A stretch of DNA of 64,000 bases from Haberlea rhodopensis (GCA_907163345.1 CAJQUN010000486.1:346023-410022); one strand, 5' to 3'; numbered from the stretch's first letter, positions 1 through 12,119 are shown. Numbers and translations: made by a program. Notes: a model not told the origin generated them from the letters alone.

Positions 1-632
1 AGCTTTGATTGAATTTGAGAGTTACAACCGAGATCGAGAGATAACGTTGTAACACGCTCCATTAATTTATGATGTATGTCACGATTGAGATCGAGAGATG
101 ATATCGCATACGTGAGAACTTGAAATCGAAAGATTTAGAGTTATAAGGTTTTGATAATTTAAGCAACTTTGAATTAGTAAATAGGTGCACGAGAGTGACT
201 TATTCTAATTTATTGTTAGTTTCGTTACAGCTCGAGAGAGTGTATCGAATAATAGTGAAAACCTTTCACCTTTAAAATCAATTGAGTGATAATTTGAGAA
301 TTCCATTGGATCAGTAGAGATAATATAATTGAACGACGAGCTTGGTAATTTTCTCGAGTGACTTACCTTCGCATTTCCGGAACCATTCTATTCTTTGTTT
401 CTAGTTTAATCTTTATTCTTTAGTTTAATCTAGCTTTAGTTAATCAAACTTCTTTTATCGTAGGCTAAATATAATTTTATTAATCTTATTTGGTACTTAT
501 ACGTTAGTCCCTGTGGATTCGACAACCTGTACTTAATTTTCACTATACTAAAACTTGACAACCGTGCACTTGCGGTAGAATCGCTTCAACCCATTCTTTG
601 AAATATCTTTTGTTTAAAAAAAAAAGCGGTCA
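1..632 (+). repeat. 3' part of an N-family LTR (N3)
   Basis: This matches the distal half of the LTRs at 10499-11931, 31654-33207 and 35920-37475, beginning in the shared AGCTTTGATTGA segment and ending at the shared GCGGTCA terminus. What follows 632 is not the primer-binding leader found after the 5' LTRs, so this is a 3' LTR or a solo LTR. The rest, including the palindrome array, lies outside the window. CACAT (633-637) would be one copy of its target duplication; the other cannot be seen. It keeps a segment of about 130 bp, around 405-540, that the 5' LTR of N1 has lost. Confidence 0.9.
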
Positions 633-1620
633 CACATAAGAATCATGTAGTGGCAATTAACTCATATAAATCAATTAATGACATATAAAGTCATACAATA
701 ATATCATTACACGTCTTCGTCAGACGTCATGATAAAACTCATTTCTACGTACCTCATACCAAGGCTAATCTACCGAGTACTCCTCGAATCAACCGATATC
801 TGTTAACCTGGTCATGTAAATTCCAAATAACACTAAGTGTTCAAGTAGTGCATTGAATCAAATGCAACTTCTAAATATTGACCCATCGTGATTTTCTTAA
901 TTTTCAGCTTGACCCATTTTCGTAGAAAAATCACTATAAATTAATATGACCTCCAAATGACTTCAAACCAGTGGGAAACATTCGATAACAACAAGGTTCA
1001 TTTCATATTTTATGAGTTTTAGCTAATTCATAGGTCTAGAGGTCAATTCATAGCATAATCCATCGAATTCTAATATGCTCTGTTTGTGCAGATTGAGCAG
1101 TGATAGGAAAAAAGGCACAACTCACTACTCCAAATCATGTGAGGCCAGTTTCCAATGCAAGCTAACTCAAAATTCTACAATACGTCTCTTATGAGCTTTA
1201 AGCAAAATAGCTCATCTTGAGGTACATTATTTGAAAAACATTACAGCCTAAAAACTCGTAACTACCATATTTCCAGATTGCATAGTTGTTGGTAAAATTA
1301 GCATAACTTTTTCATATGAGCTCCAAATTGAGTGAAGTCAATTCCAAATATAAGCTAATACCGAATACTACAACACTTATGGGAGCCTAAAACTTCAAAT
1401 TTGTAAGTACCCCCATGTCCCTAACCATTTGTTAGTGTATTAACACATGCAATTAGTGCATACAATCATGTAATCAGGGGGGAAAACCACATGCAACCAT
1501 GGCATAAAATACCATCTATAAAATTTGTTGCACCTTTTCATTAATATCCAGCTTTTCCCAAACAAGTCCATTTAACATATCATGCACCCTTGTAATACAC
1601 TAACACGTTCCCAATCCATT
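633..1620. other. AT-rich unassigned stretch, probably decayed LTR
   Basis: No ORF of note and no clear match elsewhere in the window. It runs without an obvious border into the recognisable LARD-type LTR from about 1621, so it may be the U5 side of that minus-strand LTR, too diverged to align by eye, or the flank into which N3 inserted. Confidence 0.4.
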
Positions 1621-2674
1621 TTGCAATTCCTAATTAATTGCATGCAACACATAAATGAAAAGAGAATCCCTTGCCTTTTTATACAAACCATATACACATA
1701 ATAGTGCTCACATTCGAGCATCAAATAAGTATATGCATATCTAATGTATAAATATCATACTCAATACTAGCTCTGGTACTCCAATCCTGGAAGTACCTCC
1801 TATCAACAGCTCGAGCTCAACTCCAAAGCCAACGATGTACCTATTCACCTGCCCCAACAGAGACAGACCCCACACGGGGTGAGCATACCAATGCCACCAA
1901 TACAATAATCATAATATTACAGTTCATAATTTACAGAATGTAAATGTCATGAATTTTAAATGATACTCCCTGGATGGTATCATCCTCATCCGGATCCCCT
2001 GTGCTGTTCCTGTTCTCAAAATAACCGAAACCATCAAATTCCCAAAAGCCAGTTAATCATCTCATTGATTAACTAAATCCATTCCTGCCATGCCAGCTTC
2101 ATAATCAAATATGATTAAACCATTAAACATATGACAACATCCAATCATTGCTCGCTCAAAAGCGGCACCATATAATTCCAATGTTTATCCATTTATTACA
2201 AATACAAATAACCATGCAATTCACAGTTGCAATAATATAAAATGCTATGCTCGTACGTTATACGTACCTTATGATCCCGTAGTCCGAACCAAACCATGAC
2301 TGAGTCCCGCGACCCGATGAATTATGTGCTAACACATAAATAACTCACAATTAAATACAAGCATGCAACCACGTGCCCAAGCACGCTCACAACATCCAAC
2401 CTATCATCAATCTATGACAATTAACCAATATAAAAAACTCTGGGCTATGCATGTATAATACCCAAAATATTCCATTTTATAAGTTCAAAGGTTAACCAAA
2501 TACTAAATCGAGTAGTCCATTTTTTTATTAAAGTTCAACTCCAACCATTCCATTTTAAAAGTGTAGCATTCCCATTGGAATGTAGACATTGCCCCGAAAA
2601 TTGGCTAATTAAACCCCGATTCCAAACTCCCAACATTTGTCGAAATTCCCAAAGAAACACAAGAAATAGGGCGG

Positions 2675-2891
2675 CGATCGATCTCCGTTTACACGCTATC
2701 GATCGCGCAACTATACTGCCCGAAAAAAATATAGCCGCGATTGATCGCCTACAAATGGCGATCGATCGCCAACTCTCTCTGTTACTCGCGATCGATCGGT
2801 CACATCTCACGATCGATCGTGAGTACTATTCATCGTCACCCATTTTCCAGATTCATGTCGCGATCGATCGGCGGCAAGCCACGATTGATCG
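2675..2891. repeat. CGATCGATCG palindrome array in LARD-1 LTR
   Basis: Eight 10-bp units start at 2675, 2697, 2738, 2759, 2789, 2810, 2861 and 2882. The steps are 22, 41, 21, 30, 21, 51 and 21 bp, so four doublets of 21-22 bp. Units at 2738 and 2882 read CGATTGATCG, as expected from CpG decay. Flanks often extend the palindrome, as in GGCGATCGATCGCC at 2757. Confidence 0.95.
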
Positions 2892-3285
2892 GGACCTGCA
2901 ATTTTCCGAAAAACTCGAGCTTTTATGGGGTTTTTCACACCCAAACTCAAAACCAACACCCCATACACCTACAACACCTCAAATAGTCCATTTACAACCA
3001 ATAAAAACACCAAAAACATAACTTTGAATTTTAAACCAAAACCCCCAATTTCCATAACCAACCCAAAACTCGACCAAACTCAACAATACTACTATCAAAT
3101 CGAAGACAAGGACGAGGGGACGAATAATACCTGATTATCTTCGAGAAATTCGGCTCCTAAGCCGAGCTTCCAGCCATTTTTCTCCAAAGAGAAAAGAGAA
3201 GGGTTTTGGGGGGAGATGGGGCGCGAAGAGAGAGAGAGGAGAGAGAAGAGATTCTGTGCAATGACGGAATACCGAGTCCACTTGG

Positions 3286-3293
3286 TATATATA
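3286..3293 (-). promoter_or_regulatory. TATA box of LARD-1 LTR
   Basis: TATATATA lies about 325 bp from the LTR start, the same place as the TATA motifs in LARD-2 (43334-43342) and LARD-3 (56245-56252). A CT-rich tract on the minus strand (3215-3252) follows, as is common near plant transcription starts. Confidence 0.7.
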
Positions 3294-3617
3294 GTACCAA
3301 GGCTCCAAAATACCAAGTCCTCCATCATGATTCATTTAAAATCATCTGTTTTCAATAATTATCTCTCCAATCTCAATTTCCAATAGCAATCCCAATACAA
3401 AGTACCCCGGACCACAAATACCACCAAAAATCCAATTCCAAGGTTTTTCACAACAATGAGAATACAATCTCAACCTTTGGATCCAACGATCCCAAATACC
3501 CGATTTAACATCGTCGAGTGTCCCAACACCGCAATTAATTCATAATTGCCACAATAAAAAATCCTATAAGGATCATTACCACTCTGGGATTAATACCATT
3601 AACTCCCGGGAATCACA

Positions 3618-4347
3618 ATTATCCCCCACTAATAAATTTCATCCTCAAAATTTGCACGTGTGTACTCCACGTATCGCCAAGACCACTCAATCCAAACGGA
3701 TCTACATCGTCGGGTCATGAACATATCATGAACGACACACCAACCGCGAGGACACCGACCTCGCACCAAAACCTGGAATGGAGTAAATCTCCCAGATCAT
3801 CGCCATCTCAAAAGAACATCAGCATACCCCGATACTAACCACCCAAAAGTAGTCAGTCAACCCTAACTACTAACCAAATGAATCATTCGTGATTCCAATA
3901 TAGATATCGCCCCAATGATATCACTTAGCCAACGATGTTAAACATACATCGTAACCAAAGAAACCACCAGTACAGTGTACCTAAACTACACCCGATTTTC
4001 GCTTTCCAAATCCATCTCCATCAAAGGAGTAGTTGCACCACTTTGCAACACAGATCGGGCAACTCACGGCCACCGATCAATACAAAACATATCTCCAAAG
4101 ATGTCTACATCCGTGTGTTCCAAGAAATCACATCTTAGTCCAAACACACTATCGAGACTCCACAAAGTCTCAAGTTTCCATAGAGAACATGCAAGACAAA
4201 ATCGATTGCATTCTCGCCACCTGTGTCGACAACGACACCCAACAAGTCCAAAACCTGGTCATCCCTTGCTTACCCTAGGATTCAACAATCCTAACACAGG
4301 GATGCCGTCAAATTACCCAGTAAAGAACTACCATGACCCCAAAATAC
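3618..4347 (-). mobile_element. LARD-1 internal region, 3' part
   Basis: It begins next to the LTR with a polypurine tract (minus strand, 3618-3632) and matches the internal region of LARD-3 just inside its left LTR (56582 onward). No protein domain is recognisable. The sequence is cut at 4347 by gypsy-1 and continues at 17852; the AATAC duplication proves the continuity. Short ORFs here look accidental. Confidence 0.8.
4343..4347. repeat. TSD of gypsy-1, left copy (AATAC)
   Basis: AATAC lies directly before the LTR at 4348 and again directly after the other LTR at 17847-17851. Confidence 0.95.
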
Positions 4348-4879
4348 TGTGAGGACCCTAGTTCCTTCACGGTGAAATCAAGATATAAACAGGGCTAAAC
4401 ATGTATTAGAGACATCTTAGAGTTCTGGTTGTTATGTGAGCTCAATGTAATTACAGGCCAAAAATAAAACTTCAATAGTTAGTTAATTACATTCCCAAAA
4501 TGAATGTTAAGACTAACAAAAATACTGTAATCTATCTTCTTTCAAGTCTCTTTCAGCTCACAGTTCAACCCAACCCTGAGCCCCTTGTCCAAAAGCGTAC
4601 CTCTAGGAACAACTCACCATGAGCATATATATATCACCATTTAACACAATTCAACTTAACAAAATAATTAAGCGCATGCGACAAATAATAGTTATGCTCC
4701 TTGATCACCACATTAGCACATTTCATTGTTGTTCCTGTTTCACAAACTTATGCACAAAATCATTAGTTCACGATATAACGATCGATAATGCGTTTCCAAT
4801 TATATCCACAATATTCCACATTAATCACTAGAATTGTGACTGTTCCGGTCCCAATACAACAGCGGAATTTTAGGACCCC

Positions 4880-5040
4880 TCGCTTCGACATATAGCGGCA
4901 TCATATGATATCCCTCGCTTCGACAATGACAGCGGCATGTTACTTCGCTTAGACATGACAGCGGCAAATATCATACTACCATCGCTTCATATGACAGCGG
5001 CAAGTACCTCCCTCGCTCGGAGATAAAGGCTACCGGAACA
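4880..5040. repeat. CGCT...AGCG inverted-repeat array, gypsy-1 3' LTR
   Basis: Four clear modules and one decayed one, each CGCT, 8-12 bases, then AGCG(GCA), as in CGCTTCGACATATAGCGGCA. The same kind of array occurs in the LTRs of gypsy-2 and gypsy-3 and in the LARD internal regions. Confidence 0.85.
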
Positions 5041-5368
5041 TTCATCAATTTCTACCACAATAATCAAACACAATTGATTCCAATATCATGATATAACACT
5101 ATCATTTCACATAGTCCATCACATATAAGGACACACTATTCACAATATGCATCATTAAAGTTGTAACACGATTTACCGTCCGATGCTCGTACGTCTCACT
5201 ACGTACCTTAGTTTCCAAAAGTGGAGAAGTTGTATAACTTTATCTCCTCGATGTTGTTGGCACCTGGGATGGTTCTACACAACCATACAAATCAAGATTA
5301 GAAACCAAATAATAGTCGAATACCAAAAATTTGCCAAAAGAAATCATTTTTCAAAATTCCACAGCTGG

Positions 5369-5577
5369 CGATCGATCGCTTCGCTGAGGCGATCGATCGC
5401 CTCAAATTTTTCTTCGCGGCGATCGATCGCGCCAAATATGGCGATCGATCGCCTACCCCTTGAATTGGCTACTGCCTCTCGGCGATCGGTCGCCTCATTT
5501 CAGGCGATCGATCGCCTGCCCTGCACTTTGGCTACTGCCCATAGGCGATCGGTCGCCTCTTTTCAGGCGGTCGATCG
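5369..5577. repeat. CGATCGATCG palindrome array, gypsy-1 3' LTR
   Basis: Eight units start at 5369, 5390, 5420, 5442, 5483, 5505, 5546 and 5568: four doublets of 21-22 bp, the last two forming a 63-bp tandem repeat. Two units read CGATCGGTCG and one CGGTCGATCG. Most extend to GGCGATCGATCGCC. Confidence 0.97.
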
Positions 5578-6324
5578 CCTCGCACAGACACACGATTTTT
5601 CACCATTTTTGCACCAAAATTCCTTCCAATCCATACCAACACTTTAACCATCAAACCAACAACATCAATAACAACATAAACCTTCAAAATACACCTCAAA
5701 TAAACATAAATCCAACCCTCAACCAAAACAACACCAACCCACAACAAACCCATTTCAAAATCATTCAAAACCATTTCAAAACTAAACCAAACACAATAAA
5801 AATGACACGGAGGCATCCATACCTCTTGGGGACCTCAAATCTCCCAATAAACTCCACAAATCAACTTTTTGCAAGAATTTCTCTTCACCCTTAAGCTCAA
5901 AAACGAAAATGAAGAGAAAGGAAGGGTTTGGGTGGTGGTTTGGTAAAGGTAAAGTGATTTGGTAAAGGTGGGGGTTGGGGTATAAGGGTTTGAGTTTAAT
6001 TAAAATGTATTCCACAATCTCATGGTGTATAAAACACCCCAACATGATATTTTTAAAAGCATTAATCCAAAATGCACCAAAACATCAATTAAACTCAAGA
6101 TTTCCAAATTAATTGCTAGCCATGGCAAATAAATCATGCTAATAACAATTATCCCAACATGCCCAACATGCACCCTGAAATGCTCCACCAGCCCACATGA
6201 CCAAGCATTTCCACATGGCAATTAATTCTAACACATAAGGCAATTACCGTCATAATTAATCATATTTAATCATATGAACACAATTAATGCCTTAAACACA
6301 AATAATCATTTCGGGGACATCACA

Positions 6325-6339
6325 ATACTCCCCTACTTA
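6325..6339 (-). other. Polypurine tract of gypsy-1
   Basis: On the minus strand it reads TAAGTAGGGGAGTAT directly before the LTR start TGTGATG, the expected site for plus-strand DNA priming. It overlaps the TAA stop of pol. Confidence 0.9.
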
Positions 6340-9300
6340 GAAGATTTTGTCCTCGAAATCGCATGCACTTACCCCAAAAGAAACTAAACATAAACACATA
6401 CCAGAGAATAGTTCCGGGTAGTGCTGCACCATATGCCGTTCCGTCTCCCACGTGGCCTCTTCGACACCCCGACGATCCCACTGAACCTTGACCATCGGCA
6501 TGACCTTGCTTCGAAGTCTGCGATCCTCTCGATCCAGAATTCTGACTGGCCGTTCAACATAGGATACATCGGAACTCAACTGAACCTCTGAAGGCTGCAA
6601 CACATGAGACGGGTCTGGTTCATACTTCCTCAACATAGATACATGGAAGACATCATGTATACCAGACAAGGACGGCGGTAGGGCCAAACGGTAAGCCAAA
6701 GTGCCGATGCGCTGTAATACCTCGTACGGCCCAACATATCTCGGAGACAACTTCCCGCGCATACCGAAACAAATTACACCTCTGAAAGGTGAGATTTTCA
6801 GAAAGACTCTGTCTCCCACTTGGAATTCCAATGGTCGCCGTCGTTTATTAGCATAGGCCGCTTGCCTATCTTGAGCCGCTTTCATTTTCTGACGGATCAC
6901 TTTGATTTTCTCTTCCATTTCACGAATCAATTCCGGTCCTCCGACCGTCTTACTAGTCAAATCTTCCCAGTACAACGGTGACCTACACCGTCGACCGTAA
7001 AGGGCCTCGAATGGAGCCATCTGAATACTCGCCTGATAACTGTTGTTGTAAGAAAACTCCACAAGTGGCACTGAATCTTGCCAGGGAGTATCGAACTCCA
7101 AAACACATGCCCTCAATATGTCCTCAAGCGTCTGTATGGTACGCTCTGTCTGACCATCTGTCTGAGGGTGATAAGCCGTACTCAGCCTCACTTCTGTACC
7201 CAAAGCCGATTGAAGACCCTCCCAAAAGTGCGATGTGAACCGCGGGTCTCCATCAGACACAATCGAGACTGGGATGCCATGCAATCTCACCACGTCCCGT
7301 ACATACAACTGGGCCATCTTTAAGTATGTGAAAGACATACAATATAAGATGAAGTGAGCCACCTTCGTCAGTCGATCCACAATTACCCAGATCGCATCGA
7401 ATCCCGAGGCAGTCCTTGGCAAGTGGGTCACGAAATCCATAGAGATGTGCTCCCACTTCCACTCTGGTATCTCTAAACTCTTCAACTCGCCTCCGGGCCT
7501 CTGCCTTTCTGCTCTCACTTGTTGGCAAATCAGGCACTTCTTAACGAATGATATAACGTCTCTCTTCATCCGTCTCCACCAAAATTGATCACACAAGTCC
7601 TTGTACATCTTTCTCCCACCTGGATGGATGCTAAATCTGCTACTATGAGCACGATGCAAGATTCCTTGACGCAACTCCGGTGCCCTCGGCACTACCCAAC
7701 GGTTACCAAGCCTTAAGGAACCATCTTCTGCTACTCTGAACTTCGATAACTGACCCAGACGTAAATATGATAACCATCTCTGTACCTCAACGTCTGTCAC
7801 CTGAGCTTTCCTGATAAGTTCAAAGATGTCCGGTTCTGCCAATAGGGTCGATACTAGCACCGGCGATACATCTAAATCAAAGTCATATCCCAAATGACAA
7901 CAAGAGGTCATCAAGGCCGATAACTGAATAACATCATCTGCCGTATACTTCACCTTCCTACTTAAGGCGTCAGCTGTCAGGTTCGCCTTCCCTGGATGGT
8001 ACTCTATCTCGCAATCATAGTCCTTGAGCAAGTCCATCCACCTCCTTTGCCTCATATTCAGTTCCGCTTGGGTAAATAGGAACTTCAAGCTCTTATGGTC
8101 CGTGTAAATGGTAAAAGAAGTACCATAAAGATAATGCCGCCAAATTTTCAAAGCGAAAATAATGGCCGCCAGTTCCAAATCATGAACCGGGTACCTGGTC
8201 TCATGAGGCTTCAACTGCCTCGATGCATAAGCCACCACATGCTTATCCTGCATCAGTACACAGCCCAATCCCTACAGTGATGCATCCATGTACAAAGCAA
8301 ACCTTTCGTTCTCCGAAGGGATCACCAGAACAGGTGCTGTAGTCAACCGGTGCTTCAACTCTTGGAAGCTTTGCTCACATGCCTCAGACCAAGAAAACGG
8401 AACACCCTTCTGAGTCAACTGCGTCAACGACTTAGCGATCTTAGAGAATCCCTCGACGAAACGTCGGTAGTAACCCACTAAACCGAGGAAGCTACGGATC
8501 TCGGGCACAGATGTAGGCGCAGACCAATCCATCACTGCTTCCACTTTCCTGGGATCCACAGAAATCCCATCACTAGAGATCACATGCCCCAAAAATACCA
8601 CGCTGCTCAGCCAAAATTCACACTTGCTCAGCTTTGCATACAACTGATTGTCCCTCAGAATCTGGAGCACTGTCCTCAAATGATTCCTGTGATCTTCCTC
8701 GCTCCGAGAATAGATAAGTATATCATCGATAAATACGATGACGAATTGATCCAAATAGGGTTGGAACACTCGATTCATCAAGCTCATAAACACAGCCGGG
8801 GCGTTTGTCACTCCAAACGGCATGACCAAAAACTCATAGTGACCATAACGGGTCCGGAAGGCTGTCTTCTGCACATCATCCTCTCTAACTCGGATCTGGT
8901 GGTACCCCGACCTCAAATCAATCTTACTGTACAACCTCGTGCCCTGCAACTGATCAAACAAGTCATCGATACACGGAAGAGGGTATTTATTCTTCACTGT
9001 GGCCTTATTCAATTGCCTGTAGTCGATGCACAATCTCATCAACCCATCTTTCTTTTTCACAAATAGTACAGGCGCACCCCAAGGTGACACGCTGGGGCGT
9101 ATGTAACCCTTATCAAGTAGTTCCTGAAGCTGCTCTTTCAGCTCTCTTAACTCTGCTGGTGCCATCCTGTAAGGGGCACGAGAAATAGCGGATGTCCCCG
9201 GTAATAATTCGATCCCGAACTCAACTTCCCTAACCGGCGGGAATCCGGGAATCTCCTCCGGAAATACGTCGGCAAACTCGGCAACCACGGGTATATCTTC

Positions 9301-10498
9301 CTCTCTTAACTCTTCTTTCTTGCCAGCATTGTCAATGGCATAAATAAGATAACCATCGTGCCCACGTTCCAATAACTGAGTCATCTTTAAAGCCGATATC
9401 AACGGAATTCTTGAGTGGGAACCATCCCCATAGAAAGTCCACCGAACCCCTAAATCAGATCTGAACCGTATTGTCCTCTGACTGCAGTCCACTACTGCCT
9501 GATATCTGTTCAGCACATCAATACCCACAATGCAGTCGAAGTCCGACATCCCCAGAACAATCAAATCTGACTTCAACTCGTTGCCCTCAAAATAAATGAG
9601 GCCGTCATCAACAAACCGATCTGCAATCACACTCTTTCCAGCGAGTGTCGAAACCACAAGAGGCGTGGGTGACGGAGTCGTGCATATACGGTGCCTCTCC
9701 ACATAACTCGTCGATACAAAGGAGTGTGACGCACCTGTATCTATCAAAATATAAGCAGGGTGCGTAAATAAATGACACGTACCCGCTATCACTTCCTCTG
9801 GAGCTGCTGTAGCCTGCTCCCTGGTTAAGGCGTACACTTGCCCTTGAGGTGGCCCCAACGGCTGTCCTCCCAATGGCCTCGGTGCAAATGGTGGTCTCTG
9901 CTGTGCTGGCATGTCTGAAGGTCTCCCCATAGTATTCTATGGCCCTCCCCGGTTAGGGCAATTTCGGGCAAAGTGACCATGTTTCCCACACTCATAACAA
10001 GCAGAGCATCCTTTCACTGAATTGGGTCCCCCGCACAGAAAACACTTAACCTTCTCAAAATTGCTAGCCTGAGACTGTCCCCTATGAGACGGAGCATTAC
10101 TTCCACGACCACCCCTTCCACGAGCATCTTGCCATCTACCACTGAATCTGGAAGATGATGAGTTTCCCTTTGACTTAAAATGGTCGCCCCTTGGTTTCAA
10201 GTTTTCAGGGGTCGGTCTCTGTGATGGTGCTGGAGGCGGTGCCACAGTCGGATATGCACCCACTCCTAATTCTGCCAGTTCAGCTCGTGCTAGGGCGTCA
10301 TCAAAACAAGTAGGGCCATAAGTGATCACCCTATCATACAACTCCGGCCTCAAGCCTTTCATAAAGTTCCTCATCTTTGCTTTTGTGCTAGAGGCGATAT
10401 GAGGCACATATCTGAGTAAGGAACAGTACTGGAGAGCATAGTCAGACACCGGCATAGTACCTTGCCTCAAGCTAGTGAATTCATCTTCTTTGGCCTGC
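6337..10498 (-). pseudogene. gag-pol: gypsy-1 gag C-terminus and pol (protease, RT, RNase H, integrase, chromodomain)
   Basis: One reading frame from the N1 junction (10498) to TAA at 6337-6339, broken only by two in-frame TAG codons at 9937-9939 and 8272-8274. In order: gag C-terminus with zinc knuckle CYECGKHGHFARNC (about 9958-9999); protease with LIDTGASHS (about 9740); reverse transcriptase with VFIDDILIYS (about 8720); the first TAG lies just after the zinc knuckle and the second between RT and RNase H; RNase H with YTDHKSLKFL; integrase with HHCC zinc-binding residues and a D, D-35-E triad (MDF, SDGD, DGQTE); chromodomain ending WETERHMVQHYPEL (about 6410-6560). In SDGD a Gly stands where Arg is usual. 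Both TAGs fit CAG to TAG changes. Located in the cytoplasmic virus-like particle and then the nucleus in active relatives. Confidence 0.93.
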
Positions 10499-11931
10499 TG
10501 ATAGGCTTAGATTTTGAGTGATTTTAACTGTAATTTCTTCCTATTTTCCGTACTTTTTCCTGGATGATATTATGCTTTTTGGTGTTTATTCGTTTGTTTC
10601 AGGAAATTAGACCGGAAGTGGAAGTAATGAGCTTACATGAAGATAACGGGCGAAATCGAGGCGTAAAAGAAGAGAAAATGAAAGAAGATGGATTTCCCAA
10701 ATCTCGATCGATCGAGATTTATTCTCGATCGATCGAGCCAGCCAGAAGCGAGAATCAGATTTTTTGAAGGCTCGATCGATCGGTGGAAATCTCGATCGAT
10801 CGAGCGAGGCAGTAACTTCAGCAACAAATTTTGAGAAATCTCCATCGATCGGTGGAAATTCTCGATCGATCGAGCGAGGCAGTGAGTGCAAAAGGCTGAC
10901 GTGAACAGTGCACCGATCGATCGGTGAAAATCTCGATCGATCGAGACGCGAAATCTGAAGATTTTATTTTCCTTATTTATCGAGATTGTGGGGCTTTTAA
11001 GCGGGGCTTGATCCATTTCTGGGGGATTGATTTTAGACACACGATATTAGACCGATTTTTCAGACGATTTCTAGGTCAAGTAGCCGCCGCCCAACACCGC
11101 CAAGGTGATCCAATCTCCGTTCTTCGTCCAAAGTCGAGCCAATCTCTTCCGGAGTGCAAGGAAGGAACAAGAGAAGAAATTACGGTGCAACGCACGGATT
11201 CATCCATCGTTTATCGTATTTCTGAACCTTAATTTATTTGATTTTCATTTTCATTTGATGTTTTTGAGGTCGAGAGACAATTAAACTCATCTGTATTTGA
11301 TTTGAATTGAATTTGGTTTATATTATTGAAGTTTTAGTTCGTTGTGTTTGATATATTGATTCATTGGTATTTGAGCGCATTGATATTTATTGTTCATAGA
11401 TTGATTGCATGTGTAGATCAAAGTCTAGCTAGCTTTGATTGATTTGAGAGTTACAACCGAGATCGAGAGATCACGTTGTAACACGCTCCATTAATTTATG
11501 ATGGTTGTCACGATTGAGATCGAGAGATGATATCACATATGTGAGAACTTGAAATCGAAAGATTTAGAGTTATAAGGTTTTGATAATTTAAGCAACTTTG
11601 AATTAGTAAATAGGTGCACGAGAGTGACTTATTCTAATTTATTGTTAGTTTCTTTACAGCTCGAGAGAGTGTATCGAATAAGAGTGAAAACCTTTCACCT
11701 TTAAAATCAATTGAGTGATAATTTGAGAATTCCGTTGAATCAGTAGAGATAATATAATTGAACGACGAGCTTGGTAATTTTCTCGAGTGACTTACCTTCG
11801 CATTTCCGGAACCGTTCTATTCTTTGTTTCTAGTTTAATCTTTATTACTAAAACTTGACAACCGTGCACTTGCGGTAGAATCGCTTAAAACCATTCTTTG
11901 AAATATCTTTTGTTTAAAAATAAAGCGGTCA
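10499..11931 (+). repeat. 5' LTR of N1
   Basis: TGATAGGC...GCGGTCA, 1433 bp. The length is short compared with 1554-1556 bp for N2 because about 130 bp near 11845 are missing; N2 and N3 keep that segment. It carries a CGATCGATCG array at 10705-10943. Confidence 0.95.
10705..10943. repeat. CGATCGATCG palindrome array, N1 5' LTR
   Basis: Eight units start at 10705, 10726, 10773, 10793, 10842, 10863, 10914 and 10934: doublets of 20-21 bp repeated every 68-72 bp. Most extend to TCTCGATCGATCGAGA. The unit at 10842 has one change (CCATCGATCG), absent from the sister LTR. Confidence 0.97.
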
Positions 11932-11937
11932 AGTTTT

Positions 11938-11955
11938 TGGCGCCGTTGCCGGGGA
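11938..11955 (+). other. Primer-binding site of N1 (tRNA-Asp)
   Basis: TGGCGCCGTTGCCGGGGA is complementary to the 3' end of plant tRNA-Asp and lies 6 bases after the LTR end. tRNA-Asp priming is typical of Athila-type elements. Confidence 0.93.
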
Positions 11956-12119
11956 CTAATCTGTATAATATCATACGAGATTAGTTAATTGTAATTTAGC
12001 CAATTTTATTATTGCGTTTTTGTTTTCTTTTTCTTTTTGTTATTTTTGAAAAAAAAAAATTATTAAAAAATATTATTTTATTTACGTATGTTATTTGTTT
12101 TTCTTGCGAGGTACTTGTG

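Larger units (their letters stand above)
1621..3617 (-). repeat. Divergent LTR of LARD-1
   Basis: In minus orientation the LTR starts at 3617 (TGTGATTCCCGGGAG...). Blocks match the LTRs of LARD-3 (53933-56581) and LARD-2 (43006-45469): the start-proximal block around 3430-3600, the TATA region, and the block around 1790-1900 (the tract ending in GTGAGCATACCAAT). The central part, about 2500-3200, differs from LARD-2 and LARD-3. It holds a CGATCGATCG array and an A/C-rich tract (plus-strand view) like those in the gypsy LTRs. The inner border near 1621 is approximate, because no TGTAAGG end was found. The divergence suggests this is one of the oldest elements here. Confidence 0.75.
4348..6324 (-). 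repeat. 3' LTR of gypsy-1
   Basis: Forward-strand ends are TGTGAGGACC and GGGGACATCACA; length 1977 bp against 1974 bp for the partner at 15873-17846. It contains a CGCT...AGCG array (4880-5040) and a CGATCGATCG array (5369-5577). No convincing TATA box was found at the position used by the LARD LTRs; a weak TTATACC lies near 5980. Confidence 0.95.

Noticed and set aside
5369..5577. CRISPR-like array of short palindromic repeats
   Set aside because: Repeats are only 10-14 bp, spacers are short, unequal and shared between LTRs, and the setting is a plant retrotransposon LTR.
6978..9066. Plus-strand ORFs at 6978-7323 and 8584-9066
   Set aside because: They lie antisense to well-supported RT and integrase coding and have no similarity of their own.
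10564..11040. ORFs on both strands through the palindrome arrays, giving repeats such as RSIE, DRSP and RSIA
   Set aside because: A palindrome reads the same on both strands and has no stop, so long frames with repeated RSI/DRS arise automatically. Spacing changes shift the frame between copies, so no protein is conserved.
11938..11955. tRNA gene fragments at tRNA-matching sequences
   Set aside because: Each match is an 11-18 base complement of a tRNA 3' end placed just inside an LTR, so they are primer-binding sites.
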